Positions 51,161 to 60,050 of a DNA stretch of 64,000 nt are shown piece after piece. Each line of letters opens with the position of its first letter. Position 1 is the first letter of the stretch. The stretch is from LZORAL124-50-18 sp051208045 (GTDB lineage Bacteria; Pseudomonadota; Gammaproteobacteria; Pseudomonadales; Oleiphilaceae), in assembly GCA_051208045.1 (NCBI GenBank), contig JBPJFY010000002.1, positions 248,001 to 312,000 of the forward strand, given 5' to 3'. The position numbers and the translations under genes were made by a program. Under the pieces are notes generated by a model. The model saw only the letters and a program-made list of their open reading frames with translations, searched no databases and was not told where the DNA came from.

Positions 51161-52099
51161 TTGGCAGGAAGCAGTTTGTTGGTGTTGCTGGATGATATTG
51201 CCGCGGTGTTGGATGACGTCGCTACCATGACGAAGGTGGCAGCAAAGAAAACCGCCGGCGTTCTGGGAGATGATCTCGCGCTGAATGCGGAACAAGTGAC
51301 CGGCGTGCGCGCCAATCGCGAGCTTCCGGTGGTGTGGGCAGTGGCCAAAGGATCATTTGTGAATAAGCTGATCCTGGTACCAGCGGCACTTGCGATCAGT
51401 GCTTTTATCCCCTGGTTAATTGTTCCACTGCTGATGTGTGGTGGCTTGTACCTGTGTTTCGAAGGTTGTGAAAAAGTGCTGCATCCATTACTGCACTCCA
51501 AAGAAGACGATGCCAGGCACCACGAAGCCGAGCTAAAAGCGCTGGCCGACGCCAATGTTGATATGGTGGCATTTGAGAAGGCCAAGATCAAAGGCGCGAT
51601 TCGTACGGACTTTATCCTGTCAGCAGAGATCATTGTTATCGCGCTGGGGACCGTCGCTGATGCGCCCTTTATGAAACAGGCAATGGTGGTCTCCCTGATT
51701 GCCTTGCTCATGACAGTCGGTGTTTACTCGCTGGTCGCTGCCATCGTGAAGATGGATGATGCGGGGCTGCACCTGGCGAAGCCCGGGTCTTCGAGCTTCA
51801 GTAATATGATTGGCAGACTGCTGTTGAGCACAGCGCCGAAGCTCATGAAGCTGTTATCAGTCTTGGGTACAGTGGCCATGTTTCTGGTCGGTGGCGGCAT
51901 CATAGTGCACGGCCTGCCATTTGCCCATCACTGGGTGGAAGCTTCCGTTGAAGTGGCTCATCATCTGCCGGCAGTGGGGTCGATTGTGGGCGCACTCGTA
52001 CCCACGCTGCTGAATCTGGTCGCCGGATTGGTGGCTGGCGCGCTGGCGCTTGCGGTCGTTCTGGGCGGGCAAAAACTGTTAGGGAAACAGCCAACCTAA
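51161..52099 (+). CDS. DUF808 family membrane protein
   Basis: A 312-residue membrane protein with DUF808 (YedI-like) blocks: N-terminal SSLLVLLDDIAAVLDDVA, DDLALNAEQVTGV, GGLYLCFEGCEKVLH and RTDFILSAEIIVIALG. About six membrane helices follow. Function is unknown. The start is TTG at 51161 with a GGGAGA site. It is followed at 15 bases by the AlbA_2 protein gene. Confidence 0.85.
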   Translation: MAGSSLLVLLDDIAAVLDDVATMTKVAAKKTAGVLGDDLALNAEQVTGVRANRELPVVWAVAKGSFVNKLILVPAALAISAFIPWLIVPLLMCGGLYLCFEGCEKVLHPLLHSKEDDARHHEAELKALADANVDMVAFEKAKIKGAIRTDFILSAEIIVIALGTVADAPFMKQAMVVSLIALLMTVGVYSLVAAIVKMDDAGLHLAKPGSSSFSNMIGRLLLSTAPKLMKLLSVLGTVAMFLVGGGIIVHGLPFAHHWVEASVEVAHHLPAVGSIVGALVPTLLNLVAGLVAGALALAVVLGGQKLLGKQPT

Positions 52100-52114
52100 T
52101 CATAAGGTGATCGG

Positions 52115-53098
52115 TTGAAGCATCGTGCGGAATACAAGCAGCTGAGCCAGCGAACCCGCCAGCTGCTGAGTGGTCAGGAAAGTCTGGACGTGGATTTCAA
52201 GGCCACGGTAGAGGCCGTCAAGCAGAAAACGCTGGTCGCGTTTGCCAACTCCCCCTCCGGTGGCACACTGCTGTTGGGCGTTGAGGAGTACACCTCTTCA
52301 GATGGGCTCCAGCGAGGACGAATTGTCGGTTGTGCCGTCGATGACACCGCACGGCTGACGGTACAAAACAAAGCGTTGTCCTGTAATCCGCCGGTTCCGG
52401 TGGAAATCTTCGTGGAAAATGTCAGTCGCGCCCCGATTCTCCGTGTTGAAATCCCGCACAGCCTGAATCGACCTCACTGCACCAGTTCCGGTGAGTATTG
52501 TGTGCGTGCGGATGGCCGAAATCGCGCCCTGCTGCCTTCGGAGCTGCTGCAATTGTTTATGGATCGCGAGAGTGAGCAGTTTGTCAATCGCTTTAAGTCA
52601 GCAGTAAAAAAGCTGGAGAACCAACTGGAGTCCCTGGATGGTGAGCTGAAAGTCGGGGTGGATAGAATGATTTCGGATATCATGCGACTTGATCACGACA
52701 CCTCCTATATTTTGAACGAGCTTCATGGGCGCTCGCTGGATATTCGAAAAGAATCTGAGCAGTCCAGGAAGCATGAGTCAGACGTGATACGCAAGCTCAA
52801 AACTATCAAAATTGGGCAGGACAAGAAGGTCAAAAACATCAATCGAAAAATCTCTGATCTGACGCTGAAGGTGGATGCGCTGCTGGCTCACCTGTCCATC
52901 GAAGATCCCATCAAGCTGAGAGCGCGCACACAGATTGAAGAGATGGTCAAAATGGTCAAGCAACAAAGTAATCCTGAACTGCTGGCCGATTTCATCGAAG
53001 TGCTTCAGCAGATCTATCCCGACATTGAGCACGAAACGCTGGTTGGATGGGGCGAGGATTTCGTACAGGAAAACACGGGAGACACGGATGACAACTGA
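52115..53098 (+). CDS. AlbA_2 (Schlafen-like) domain protein with coiled coil
   Basis: A 327-residue protein. Residues about 20-150 form an AlbA_2 domain (ESLDVDFKATVEAVKQKTLV, FANSPSGGTLLLGVEE, and GEYCVRADGRNRALLPSE). It lacks the usual downstream ATPase; instead a long coiled coil runs from about 155 to 265 (KSAVKKLENQLESLDGELK onward), followed by an acidic tail. AlbA_2 domains occur in nucleic-acid-linked and defence proteins, but this one has no clear toxin or nuclease partner. The start is TTG at 52115 with an AAGGTGA site. Its 3' end overlaps the thioesterase gene by 11 bases. Confidence 0.72.
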   Translation: MKHRAEYKQLSQRTRQLLSGQESLDVDFKATVEAVKQKTLVAFANSPSGGTLLLGVEEYTSSDGLQRGRIVGCAVDDTARLTVQNKALSCNPPVPVEIFVENVSRAPILRVEIPHSLNRPHCTSSGEYCVRADGRNRALLPSELLQLFMDRESEQFVNRFKSAVKKLENQLESLDGELKVGVDRMISDIMRLDHDTSYILNELHGRSLDIRKESEQSRKHESDVIRKLKTIKIGQDKKVKNINRKISDLTLKVDALLAHLSIEDPIKLRARTQIEEMVKMVKQQSNPELLADFIEVLQQIYPDIEHETLVGWGEDFVQENTGDTDDN

Positions 53099-53666
53099 TT
53101 TGTCCTGGGACTGGCCGAATCCATTCGTCCACACACTGCACGTCGAGGAAAGTGACACCGATCGCCTTGGACACACCAACAATGTGCGCTATCTTTCCTG
53201 GATGGAGTCTGTGGCCTGGGCGCATATCGAAGCGCTGGGATTGGGCTGGGAGGTAAAAGCCTCTCTGGGTCGGGCGATGGCGATCGTGCGTACGGAAATT
53301 GACTATCTTGCCGCGACCCGGACAGGAAATACCCTGGTACTGGGCACCTGGATTACGGATTCGGATTACAAATACCAGTCTTCCCGGCATTTTCAGTTTA
53401 TTTGTCAGGAAAGTAAAAAGACCGTGGTGCGCGGGAAAATGCAGTTCGCGTGCATCTCTCTCAAGTCAGGAAAACTGTCGCGCATGCCGGAGGCCTTTAT
53501 TCAGGCGCATCAACGGGGCATTCAAGCGCTTGTGAACATGCCTGGCCCCCATTCTGAGCACTGCGATCAGGATTGCCGCGACCAGAAAAGCAGCGACCAG
53601 GAAAACATTCACCAGAAAAACAACGACCAGGAAAACATCGAACAGGAGAGCAGCGATGAACTATGA
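53088..53666 (+). CDS. 4-hydroxybenzoyl-CoA-type thioesterase with repeat tail
   Basis: From the ATG at 53088, with a GGGAGA site, the protein has 192 residues. Residues about 10-135 are a hotdog thioesterase with DTDRLGHTNNVRYLSWME (Asp and His near the active site) and IDYLAATRTGNTLVLGTW. The C-terminal tail of about 34 residues is made of six 5-residue units (DQDCR, DQKSS, DQENI, HQKNN, DQENI, EQESS), encoded by tandem 15-bp repeats. Its end overlaps the following oxidoreductase by 11 bases, as does its start with the preceding gene. Confidence 0.82.
   Translation: MTTDLSWDWPNPFVHTLHVEESDTDRLGHTNNVRYLSWMESVAWAHIEALGLGWEVKASLGRAMAIVRTEIDYLAATRTGNTLVLGTWITDSDYKYQSSRHFQFICQESKKTVVRGKMQFACISLKSGKLSRMPEAFIQAHQRGIQALVNMPGPHSEHCDQDCRDQKSSDQENIHQKNNDQENIEQESSDEL
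53565..53654 (+). repeat. Six tandem 15-bp units in the thioesterase tail
   Basis: Units start every 15 bases from 53565, most with (G/C)A(T/C)CAG at their start, and two copies (53595-53609, 53625-53639) differ in one base. The frame is kept, so the array adds 30 residues to the protein. Confidence 0.88.
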
Positions 53667-54618
53667 GCACGTTTTCTTATCCCGGTTCGGAGAATCCGAC
53701 GTTCTGCAATACGGGCAAGGGGAGCTGCCAGCCCCCGGTGCCGGCCAGGTGCTGATCGAGGTTGCAGGTGCCGGGGTGAATCCTATCGACTACAAAACGC
53801 GAAACGGATTGGGTTTTGTGGCGGAACAGATTCGTGATGCGCTGCCCTGGACCCCCGGTTTCGATATTGCTGGCACAGTGATTGCAGTTGGAACAGGAGT
53901 AGAGCAGTGGCAGCCGGGGGACGAAGTGATCGGTATGCCGGGCTTTCCTGCAGGTGGTGGTGGCTATGCTACCCACGCTCTGGCCGGTGCTGACGCGCTG
54001 GTTGCCGCGCCAGACGCGATTCCCTTGAGCGAAGCAGCAGGTATCCCGCTGGCCGCGTTGACTGCCTGGCAAGCCTTGTTTGACTGCGGCAAACTGGAGG
54101 CCGGGCAGAAGGTGTTGATCCATGCTGGTGCAGGGGGGGTGGGTCATTTTGCGATTCAGTTTGCAAAATCTGTCGATGCCTATGTGATAGCGACGGGCTC
54201 TGCCGAGAATCACGACTTTTTGCATGAAATTGGTGTGGATGAAGCGATTGATTACCGCACCACAGATTTCCACGAAGACTGTTATGGTCTGGATCTGGTG
54301 ATTGATGGTGTCGGTGGCCAGGTCGGTATGGACTCTCTGGCTGTGCTGGCAGGGTCTGGTCGACTCGTCACGATTCCCACCGTCACGGCGGGCAGTATCC
54401 GGGCCGCAGCAGACGCTTTGGGGGTTGAGGCAGTTGGCATGACGGTGAGATTTGATGTTCAACAACTGGAAGAAATTGTCGAGTTGATTGATACTGGAGA
54501 AGTCCGTGTACACATCGGGCATCGCTATATACTCACTGAGGCCGCCGCAGCACATCAGCTGCAGGAGTCCGGACACAGCCGGGGTAAGATTATCCTGACG
54601 CCAGAAAGCAAAAATTAA
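53656..54618 (+). CDS. NADP-dependent quinone oxidoreductase-like protein (zinc-free MDR)
   Basis: A 320-residue medium-chain dehydrogenase/reductase. It shows the N-terminal VLIEVAGAGVNPIDYKTRNG, PWTPGFDIAGTVIAVG and the nucleotide-binding HAGAGGVGHFAIQFAK. It lacks the zinc ligands of alcohol dehydrogenases, so it belongs with quinone oxidoreductases. The start ATG lies in the tail of the thioesterase gene. The substrate is unknown. Confidence 0.88.
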   Translation: MNYEHVFLSRFGESDVLQYGQGELPAPGAGQVLIEVAGAGVNPIDYKTRNGLGFVAEQIRDALPWTPGFDIAGTVIAVGTGVEQWQPGDEVIGMPGFPAGGGGYATHALAGADALVAAPDAIPLSEAAGIPLAALTAWQALFDCGKLEAGQKVLIHAGAGGVGHFAIQFAKSVDAYVIATGSAENHDFLHEIGVDEAIDYRTTDFHEDCYGLDLVIDGVGGQVGMDSLAVLAGSGRLVTIPTVTAGSIRAAADALGVEAVGMTVRFDVQQLEEIVELIDTGEVRVHIGHRYILTEAAAAHQLQESGHSRGKIILTPESKN

Positions 54619-54679
54619 AACAAACGCAACTGTAGATGAACCCAAATCAGGCACGAAACAATAATGAGAGGGAACCATT

Positions 54680-55087
54680 ATGAAATCGGTTAAGATCAAA
54701 GACTACATGACTCAAGGTGTGCTCACCTTCAAACCGGAAGACAGCGTGATTGATGCGTTGCGCACATTGCTGAAAAAGGGGCGTTCCGGAGCGCCGGTGA
54801 TCGATGCCTCTGGAAATCTGGTGGGCATGTTGTCAGAAATAGACTGTTTGAAAGAAGCGTTGATGGGAGGCTACTATCAGGAGGTGGGTGATCGGGTCTC
54901 AGATCATATGTGCACACCGGTGGATACCGTGGATGTTGATCAGGACATTTTAACCGTCGCTGACTTATTCCTCAAAGGGCGTCGACGTCTGCCGGTGATG
55001 GAACACGGTAAACTGGTGGGTATTATCTCGCGGCCGGATTTTGCTCGCGCGCTCATTGAGCGGATTGATAATCCTTCTCACGGCTAG
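54680..55087 (+). CDS. CBS domain pair protein
   Basis: A compact 135-residue protein with two CBS domains (about 5-62 and 75-130) seen in SGAPVIDASGNLVGMLSEIDCL and RRLPVMEHGKLVGIISRPDFARA. A GAGAGGGA site precedes the ATG. It is the third stand-alone CBS protein in this window and is shorter than the others. Its effector and partner are unknown. Confidence 0.87.
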   Translation: MKSVKIKDYMTQGVLTFKPEDSVIDALRTLLKKGRSGAPVIDASGNLVGMLSEIDCLKEALMGGYYQEVGDRVSDHMCTPVDTVDVDQDILTVADLFLKGRRRLPVMEHGKLVGIISRPDFARALIERIDNPSHG

Positions 55088-55121
55088 TCCCTCCCATGAT
55101 CCTCAGGGACGCTGAGCGAGG

Positions 55122-55976
55122 TCACACGTACCGGGTGAGAATGGACTGTACGTCACTGAGGTAGCTCAGGCCAAACAGGTTGAGATGATTGAGCAGATGA
55201 TACAGGTTGTAGATGTCTGCTCGTGTCTGCCAGCCTTTGACCGTTGGACGCGTCGCCTCATATGCCTGGTAGCAGGCTTCCGGCAAACGGCCGAACAGCA
55301 TGGTCATGGCCAGTTCTGCTTCTGCCCAGCCATAGTAGGCCGCCGGGTCAAAAATGACTGGTGCGCTTTCGGTATCGAACATCAGATTGCCGCGCCATAA
55401 ATCTCCATGAATCAGGCTGGCTGGTTGCTCTGGAATCAGGTCCGGCAGTTTTTCCCCCAATTTCTCGACCTGATCCACTAACGCGGGGGTAAGCAAGCCC
55501 TGGGTTAAGGCGCGTTGTGCCTGGGCGTATAAGCGTTGACGTGCAAAGAAGTGACAGCCATCCTTGCCCCTGGGTGTGTTGATTTGAGGTGTCGTGCCAC
55601 AAAAATTGTCTTCTATCCAGCCGAACTCGGGTGCAATGTGTTGATGCAGGTGTGCCAGGTTTTCTCCAAATCGCTGCCAGGCTGATTCATTCCGCGGTGG
55701 CCGGGTTGATACATACTCCAGTACCAGGCCAAACTCGTCGCAATAGATCACTTTCGGGCAACGAATAGCGCCCGTACGGTCGATGGCCTGCAGTCCCCGT
55801 GCTTCAGCAGAAAAAAAGTTGGGGGGTGGCGCTGAGTGTGTTTTCAGAAAAAAGTGACCGCCGTCCTCGGTCCGCACCTCCCAGCAGGAATTGATACAAC
55901 CACCCCCGATGGGAGTGGCTGATAGTGGGGTGGGAAGCCCGGTTGCCTCCCAGGGAAAGGATTCAATCGCAGCCAT
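55122..55976 (-). CDS. Fructosamine kinase family protein
   Basis: A 284-residue kinase of the fructosamine/ketosamine kinase family (APH fold), which phosphorylates sugar adducts on lysine and helps repair glycated proteins. The catalytic loop is LIHGDLWRGNLMFD (Asp about residue 190), the metal-binding Asp is in VIFDPAAYYG, and FFLKTH is the ATP-lobe lysine. The start overlaps the stop of the antiporter gene by one base (TGATG). Length is usual. Confidence 0.9.
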   Translation of the reverse strand: MAAIESFPWEATGLPTPLSATPIGGGCINSCWEVRTEDGGHFFLKTHSAPPPNFFSAEARGLQAIDRTGAIRCPKVIYCDEFGLVLEYVSTRPPRNESAWQRFGENLAHLHQHIAPEFGWIEDNFCGTTPQINTPRGKDGCHFFARQRLYAQAQRALTQGLLTPALVDQVEKLGEKLPDLIPEQPASLIHGDLWRGNLMFDTESAPVIFDPAAYYGWAEAELAMTMLFGRLPEACYQAYEATRPTVKGWQTRADIYNLYHLLNHLNLFGLSYLSDVQSILTRYV

Positions 55977-57838
55977 CAGGTGGTTTTGGGTTTGGCATCC
56001 TTAACGAGTTCCGCCACATTGGCAGCGATGGTGCTCTCCTCTGGCGGTAAAGGCATGATTAACCCGATGATCTCCCAGCCGGTGACCGGTTTCAAGGGGC
56101 GCGCCGTGGTGAAAGGCACCGGAGCCCCGTTTGGCGGGATGGCAAACAGCGGAATCAAGCGTGTGCCGTGTTGCTCGCGATATTGCTCGAATGAGTATTC
56201 GGTTGAGAGCGTCGTGGTTTTACAGGCGGCATCCCGGCTGATCAGACTCGCCAGTTTGCTGAATGTGACGGCCTCCCCAAACAGCCCCTGAGTGGTCTTC
56301 AATCGCTCTGCGGTTTTGTGCCGGCTGGCGGCTGATTCCTCACTGCTGTCGGATAAACCATACACATGCCCCTTGCCAAACAGGTCGAGGTAGTGGAAGG
56401 TACCGAGCGTGTTCATCTCTTTGTAGGGAGAGATCGCCAGCATGTTGCCAATGCCGGTTAATCCCAGGTGGTTCTCGGCATGCTCGGACACAGGATTGCC
56501 GTAGTACACCGGGATGTTTTCCATGCGCGCGGCCTTCACGTTCTCCCAGTTAGTGTCTGCCACTTTGACCGAGACGCCCTTGTTTATCAGCGCCTTGGCA
56601 ATCTGGCGCGCGACCTTGTTTGCCCCGATGATGAGATAGCCGTCGGTGGCCGGCTCGGTCACTTGCAGCTTTTTCGCGATGGGTAAGGCGGTGAGTGATT
56701 GCAGAACCACCGTGGCGATGACGACCATGAACACCAGGGGCACCAGCAGCGCCGCCTCTTCAAATCCTTTGCTCTCCAATCGAAACGCGAACAGGGACGA
56801 TACCGCCGCGGCCACGATACCTCGGGGGGATATCCAGCTCAGAAACGCCTTTTCCTGCCAGCTGAGCTTGGTTGGGATGGCCGACAGCCAGATGCTGAGT
56901 GGTCGTGCGATGAACAAAACTGCGACCAGTACCCACAGCGTTCCCCAGCCCAAAGCTGCCAGCGAGGCAAAGTCCAGTCGTGCTGCCAGGATAATGAAGA
57001 GTGCACTGATCAGCAGAACGCTGAGTGACTCTTTGAATTCGAGTATGTCATCTACCGGGACACCCCGCATATTGGCCATCCAGATCCCCATCACCGTGAC
57101 GGTCAACAGGCCGGATTCGTGGGCGATGACGTTGGACAGCGCATACATGCCCAACATAAAGGTCAGCGTGCCGGCATTCTGCAGAAACTGCGGCAACCAG
57201 TGTCTTCGAAGCGCCAGGCCGAGAATATAGCCGGAAAAACAGCCAAACACGGTACCAATCAGCAGGGTGAAGGTCAGGGTTTCCAGCGTGCTGCCAAAGG
57301 GGTTGTTGTAACCGGAGATGATAACCTCATACACCAAAACGGCCAGCAAAGCGCCGATCGGGTCGATAATGATGCCTTCCCATTTCAGTATGTTGGCCAG
57401 GTTTTCCTTGGGGCGCACGGCACGCAGCATCGGCATGATTACGGTCGGGCCTGTGACCACCACGATGGAGCCAAACAACAGGGAGATCTGCCAGGACAAA
57501 TCCAGCGCATACCGCGCAGCCAGAGTCCCCACGGCAAAACTCACAATCATACCCACACTGAGCAGGTTGCGTACCATCACGCCGTGGCCTCTGATTTCCT
57601 TGAACTCCAGCGTTAGCGCCCCTTCAAACAGAATGATGGCCACCGAAAGGGAGACGACGGGAAACAGGAGGTCCTGAAACAGGTCATCCGGTTTTATCCA
57701 GCCGACCATGGGGCCAGCGATAATTCCACTAATGAGCAGAAACAGGATTGCTGGTAAGCGCAGCTGCCAGGCCATCCATTGGCAAATGAGAGAAATAATG
57801 CCGATGCCTGCCAAAATTATGAGGATTGGACCTTCCAT
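55976..57838 (-). CDS. CPA1-type cation/proton antiporter with TrkA-N domain
   Basis: A 620-residue protein with a membrane part of about 12 helices (1-400) like NhaP/RosB CPA1 exchangers (LRLPAILFLLISGIIAGP, GPTVIMPMLRAVRP, an ion-binding region around WEGIIIDPIGALLA). A cytosolic Rossmann TrkA-N domain follows (TDGYLIIGANKVARQIAKAL, about 405-530). It probably exchanges Na+ or K+ for H+ under nucleotide control. It reads toward and is coupled with the fructosamine kinase gene. Confidence 0.88.
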   Translation of the reverse strand: MEGPILIILAGIGIISLICQWMAWQLRLPAILFLLISGIIAGPMVGWIKPDDLFQDLLFPVVSLSVAIILFEGALTLEFKEIRGHGVMVRNLLSVGMIVSFAVGTLAARYALDLSWQISLLFGSIVVVTGPTVIMPMLRAVRPKENLANILKWEGIIIDPIGALLAVLVYEVIISGYNNPFGSTLETLTFTLLIGTVFGCFSGYILGLALRRHWLPQFLQNAGTLTFMLGMYALSNVIAHESGLLTVTVMGIWMANMRGVPVDDILEFKESLSVLLISALFIILAARLDFASLAALGWGTLWVLVAVLFIARPLSIWLSAIPTKLSWQEKAFLSWISPRGIVAAAVSSLFAFRLESKGFEEAALLVPLVFMVVIATVVLQSLTALPIAKKLQVTEPATDGYLIIGANKVARQIAKALINKGVSVKVADTNWENVKAARMENIPVYYGNPVSEHAENHLGLTGIGNMLAISPYKEMNTLGTFHYLDLFGKGHVYGLSDSSEESAASRHKTAERLKTTQGLFGEAVTFSKLASLISRDAACKTTTLSTEYSFEQYREQHGTRLIPLFAIPPNGAPVPFTTARPLKPVTGWEIIGLIMPLPPEESTIAANVAELVKDAKPKTT

Positions 57839-58035
57839 TTATCGCTATACTCTTGTGAATTGTGTGTTTTTGTTATGCCGAACTGCCCATAGTAGACGCG
57901 CTGTGAAGCGCTGGCGATTGTGGCCGGATTCTAGCTAGTGTAGAACCCTCTGCTCAATTTTTCAGGCATTTCTAACGTTAAATTAATTTTCCCGGCCGCA
58001 CTTTTAGCGGTAAAACTGCTAAGCTCATCGCCATC
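57839..58035. other. Intergenic region, nothing clear
   Basis: This AT-richer gap of about 200 bases separates the antiporter from the small frame at 58036. It should carry divergent promoters, but I find no strong -35/-10 pair, hairpin with T run or repeat. Confidence 0.4.
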
Positions 58036-58173
58036 ATGAAGTCGACAGTGAGGTTTGCTTTAATGACGCTCCAGATACTCAAGAAGTCACATCGCGTGAT
58101 GACCGTCCCCTCTCTTGGAAAAGAAATACGTAGTAAAAGAGAAAAGCGTATGAGAAGAGAGAAGCGTAAGTGA
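58036..58173 (+). CDS. Possible 45-residue basic peptide overlapping the next gene
   Basis: An ATG-started frame of 45 codons ends with TGA that overlaps the GTG start of the lipoprotein gene (GTGA), the arrangement of translationally coupled genes. The peptide is very basic, especially its end (SKREKRMRREKRK). There is no clear ribosome binding site before its ATG. The last codons include a near-duplicate of AGAGA(A/G)AAGCGTA. It may be a real leader or a chance frame. Confidence 0.35.
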   Translation: MKSTVRFALMTLQILKKSHRVMTVPSLGKEIRSKREKRMRREKRK

Positions 58174-60050
58174 GCCAAACAGGAAAGACTGGTACGTCAC
58201 TGTTATTGATGGTGTTCTGCTGTACGGCATTGAGCCTGCTGACCGCTTGCGGCGGTGGCGGCACGGCAGGCACAAGCGAGCCCGATAAGCCTCCCCGTTA
58301 TTATCACCCCACGCGCCCGAATCTGCCTCCGGCGAATTATCAGGTGGTCAATGCTCCGGAAGTGACGGCGATTGGGCAAACCATCAGCATGGCAGTGATG
58401 AGTGATCTCAGTGAGATTGTACAGGTGTCCTGGGCGCAAACGTCCGGAGCGCCCTTGACGCCGTCGCAACCTCAGGGGAAGGTGCTGGCAGTATCCCCTG
58501 TTCAATCGGACACATATGCGTTCGAGGCCCATATGACGTTTGAGGATGGGAGCGTTGCTACCCATGCGTTTGGTTTTGACGCGGTAGATCTCGGTTCCGT
58601 GGTGGTGAACATTACTGCAGATCGTGCGGTCCTGATGGGGCAGACTGTATCGTTGCGTGCGCACCGCAATGCTGAGTATGCCGGGGAGCCCGTGACGTGG
58701 CGGAGCTTGAATGAGCCGCCGGTGGCGTTTGTGCGTGACGCACGAGATACCGCGCTCATCCACGTGACTGCGCCGACGATTGCACAGGACTCGGTGCTGG
58801 TGTTCGAGGCTTCTCTTGGTGACGATGAAGTGCCTGTCGCGCAGGATACGGCCGTGGTGCTGGTTGAACCTGCGCCTGCGTTGCCTTATGACCCTCGAAG
58901 GCTGTTCCATGAGCGATTGACTCGCACGCATGCCTATCGAGCGGAAAGTCCCTTCGCGGATGACCTTGCGTACTGCACCTATTCCAATGAAGTTTTTACC
59001 GATACCACCTGCGCATTTTTGAAGCTGCCCTTGCTGGGGCAGGCTGGAGACGTGCCCACACTGCCTCAGGTAATGGATCGTTTGCTGGTCTCCCAGGACT
59101 GGATGGGACAACGCTTTGAGGAGTTCCTTGCGTTACAGGCGGAAAACCCGGACTTTCTGCATCTTTTTCGATCCATTACTGCCATCGTGATCGCGGATGA
59201 TGTTACTCGCTCCTTTTATGATGCCGCGACGGGGGCACTTTACTTGAAGCCAAAAATCCTGGCGTTAACACCTGCCGAACGATGGACGCTCAAGGAACCT
59301 GTGTCTGCGGAGACAACAACGCCTGAACCGCAATTTTTTACCCGCTGGCGGTATGTGCTTGACGGTCAACCCCTGTTGAGTGGTGGTTCGATTGCGTATG
59401 CGTCCACCCAAACCTATGCCATGGCCGAATTGCAGTTTGAAATTGCCCGCACGCTCTATCATGAACTGGCGCATGCGGCGGATTTTTTCTCCCCGAGCGC
59501 ACTGGCGACCATTCCCGAGTGGCAGCGCCCGTATGAATATGCGTCAGAGCGGATGTTGGCCGGGGAGCTGGCGTCTGATCAGTTGACTGTCGCATTACCG
59601 GCCGCCATTAGCCCGGAGGATACGTTGCTGGAGACGCTGGCAGCCTGGATCTATGAGGATCAGGTTCCGGCAGTGTCAGGCTTGCATGGCACCACGGCGG
59701 AGGCCTTTGCGCAGGCCTTTGAGCAGGCACAGAGTGTGGATCCTTATGCGTTCACTGATCCGCTGGAAGATTTTGCCATGCTCTATGAAGCCTCGATGAT
59801 GCAGCTGCGCTACGGTGCGGCGCGGGAGTTGGGTGTGTTCGATCGAAGTGCGCCGGGTACCTTGGTGTGGGGGCAGCATGGTCGGGTGGGGGATGAGCGC
59901 ATACTTCAGCGGGCGCGCCTGGTGATGTCTGCGGTTCGAGAGGATCTGGATGCGGAGATTATTCTGGGGCAGATTGGTGCTGCCGAGCAGATGGTCGCCG
60001 GCAGCCCCTGGGCGATATCTTCAACGGGGTTAGCGGGCGGTCACCAATGA
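58170..60050 (+). CDS. Lipoprotein with HExxH motif, putative metallopeptidase
   Basis: A 626-residue lipoprotein: signal with lipobox LLTAC (Cys about residue 29) followed by a Gly-rich linker, then beta-rich Ig-like regions (about 50-230), then a domain with YHELAHAAD (HExxH at about residues 431-435). The HELAH motif with a following acidic and aromatic stretch (EWQRPYEYASERMLAGELASD) suggests a gluzincin-like zinc peptidase, but no family can be named and the third ligand is not certain. The start is GTG at 58170. Its last 21 bases overlap the convergent lipase-like gene. Confidence 0.6.
   Translation: MSQTGKTGTSLLLMVFCCTALSLLTACGGGGTAGTSEPDKPPRYYHPTRPNLPPANYQVVNAPEVTAIGQTISMAVMSDLSEIVQVSWAQTSGAPLTPSQPQGKVLAVSPVQSDTYAFEAHMTFEDGSVATHAFGFDAVDLGSVVVNITADRAVLMGQTVSLRAHRNAEYAGEPVTWRSLNEPPVAFVRDARDTALIHVTAPTIAQDSVLVFEASLGDDEVPVAQDTAVVLVEPAPALPYDPRRLFHERLTRTHAYRAESPFADDLAYCTYSNEVFTDTTCAFLKLPLLGQAGDVPTLPQVMDRLLVSQDWMGQRFEEFLALQAENPDFLHLFRSITAIVIADDVTRSFYDAATGALYLKPKILALTPAERWTLKEPVSAETTTPEPQFFTRWRYVLDGQPLLSGGSIAYASTQTYAMAELQFEIARTLYHELAHAADFFSPSALATIPEWQRPYEYASERMLAGELASDQLTVALPAAISPEDTLLETLAAWIYEDQVPAVSGLHGTTAEAFAQAFEQAQSVDPYAFTDPLEDFAMLYEASMMQLRYGAARELGVFDRSAPGTLVWGQHGRVGDERILQRARLVMSAVREDLDAEIILGQIGAAEQMVAGSPWAISSTGLAGGHQ

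Noticed and set aside
53677..54699. Minus-strand frame of 340 codons
   Set aside because: It lies entirely opposite the oxidoreductase gene with its clear MDR motifs, has no recognisable domain and no ribosome binding site.
58203..59111. Minus-strand frame of 302 codons
   Set aside because: It is an arginine- and histidine-rich antisense shadow of the HExxH lipoprotein gene, with no family features.
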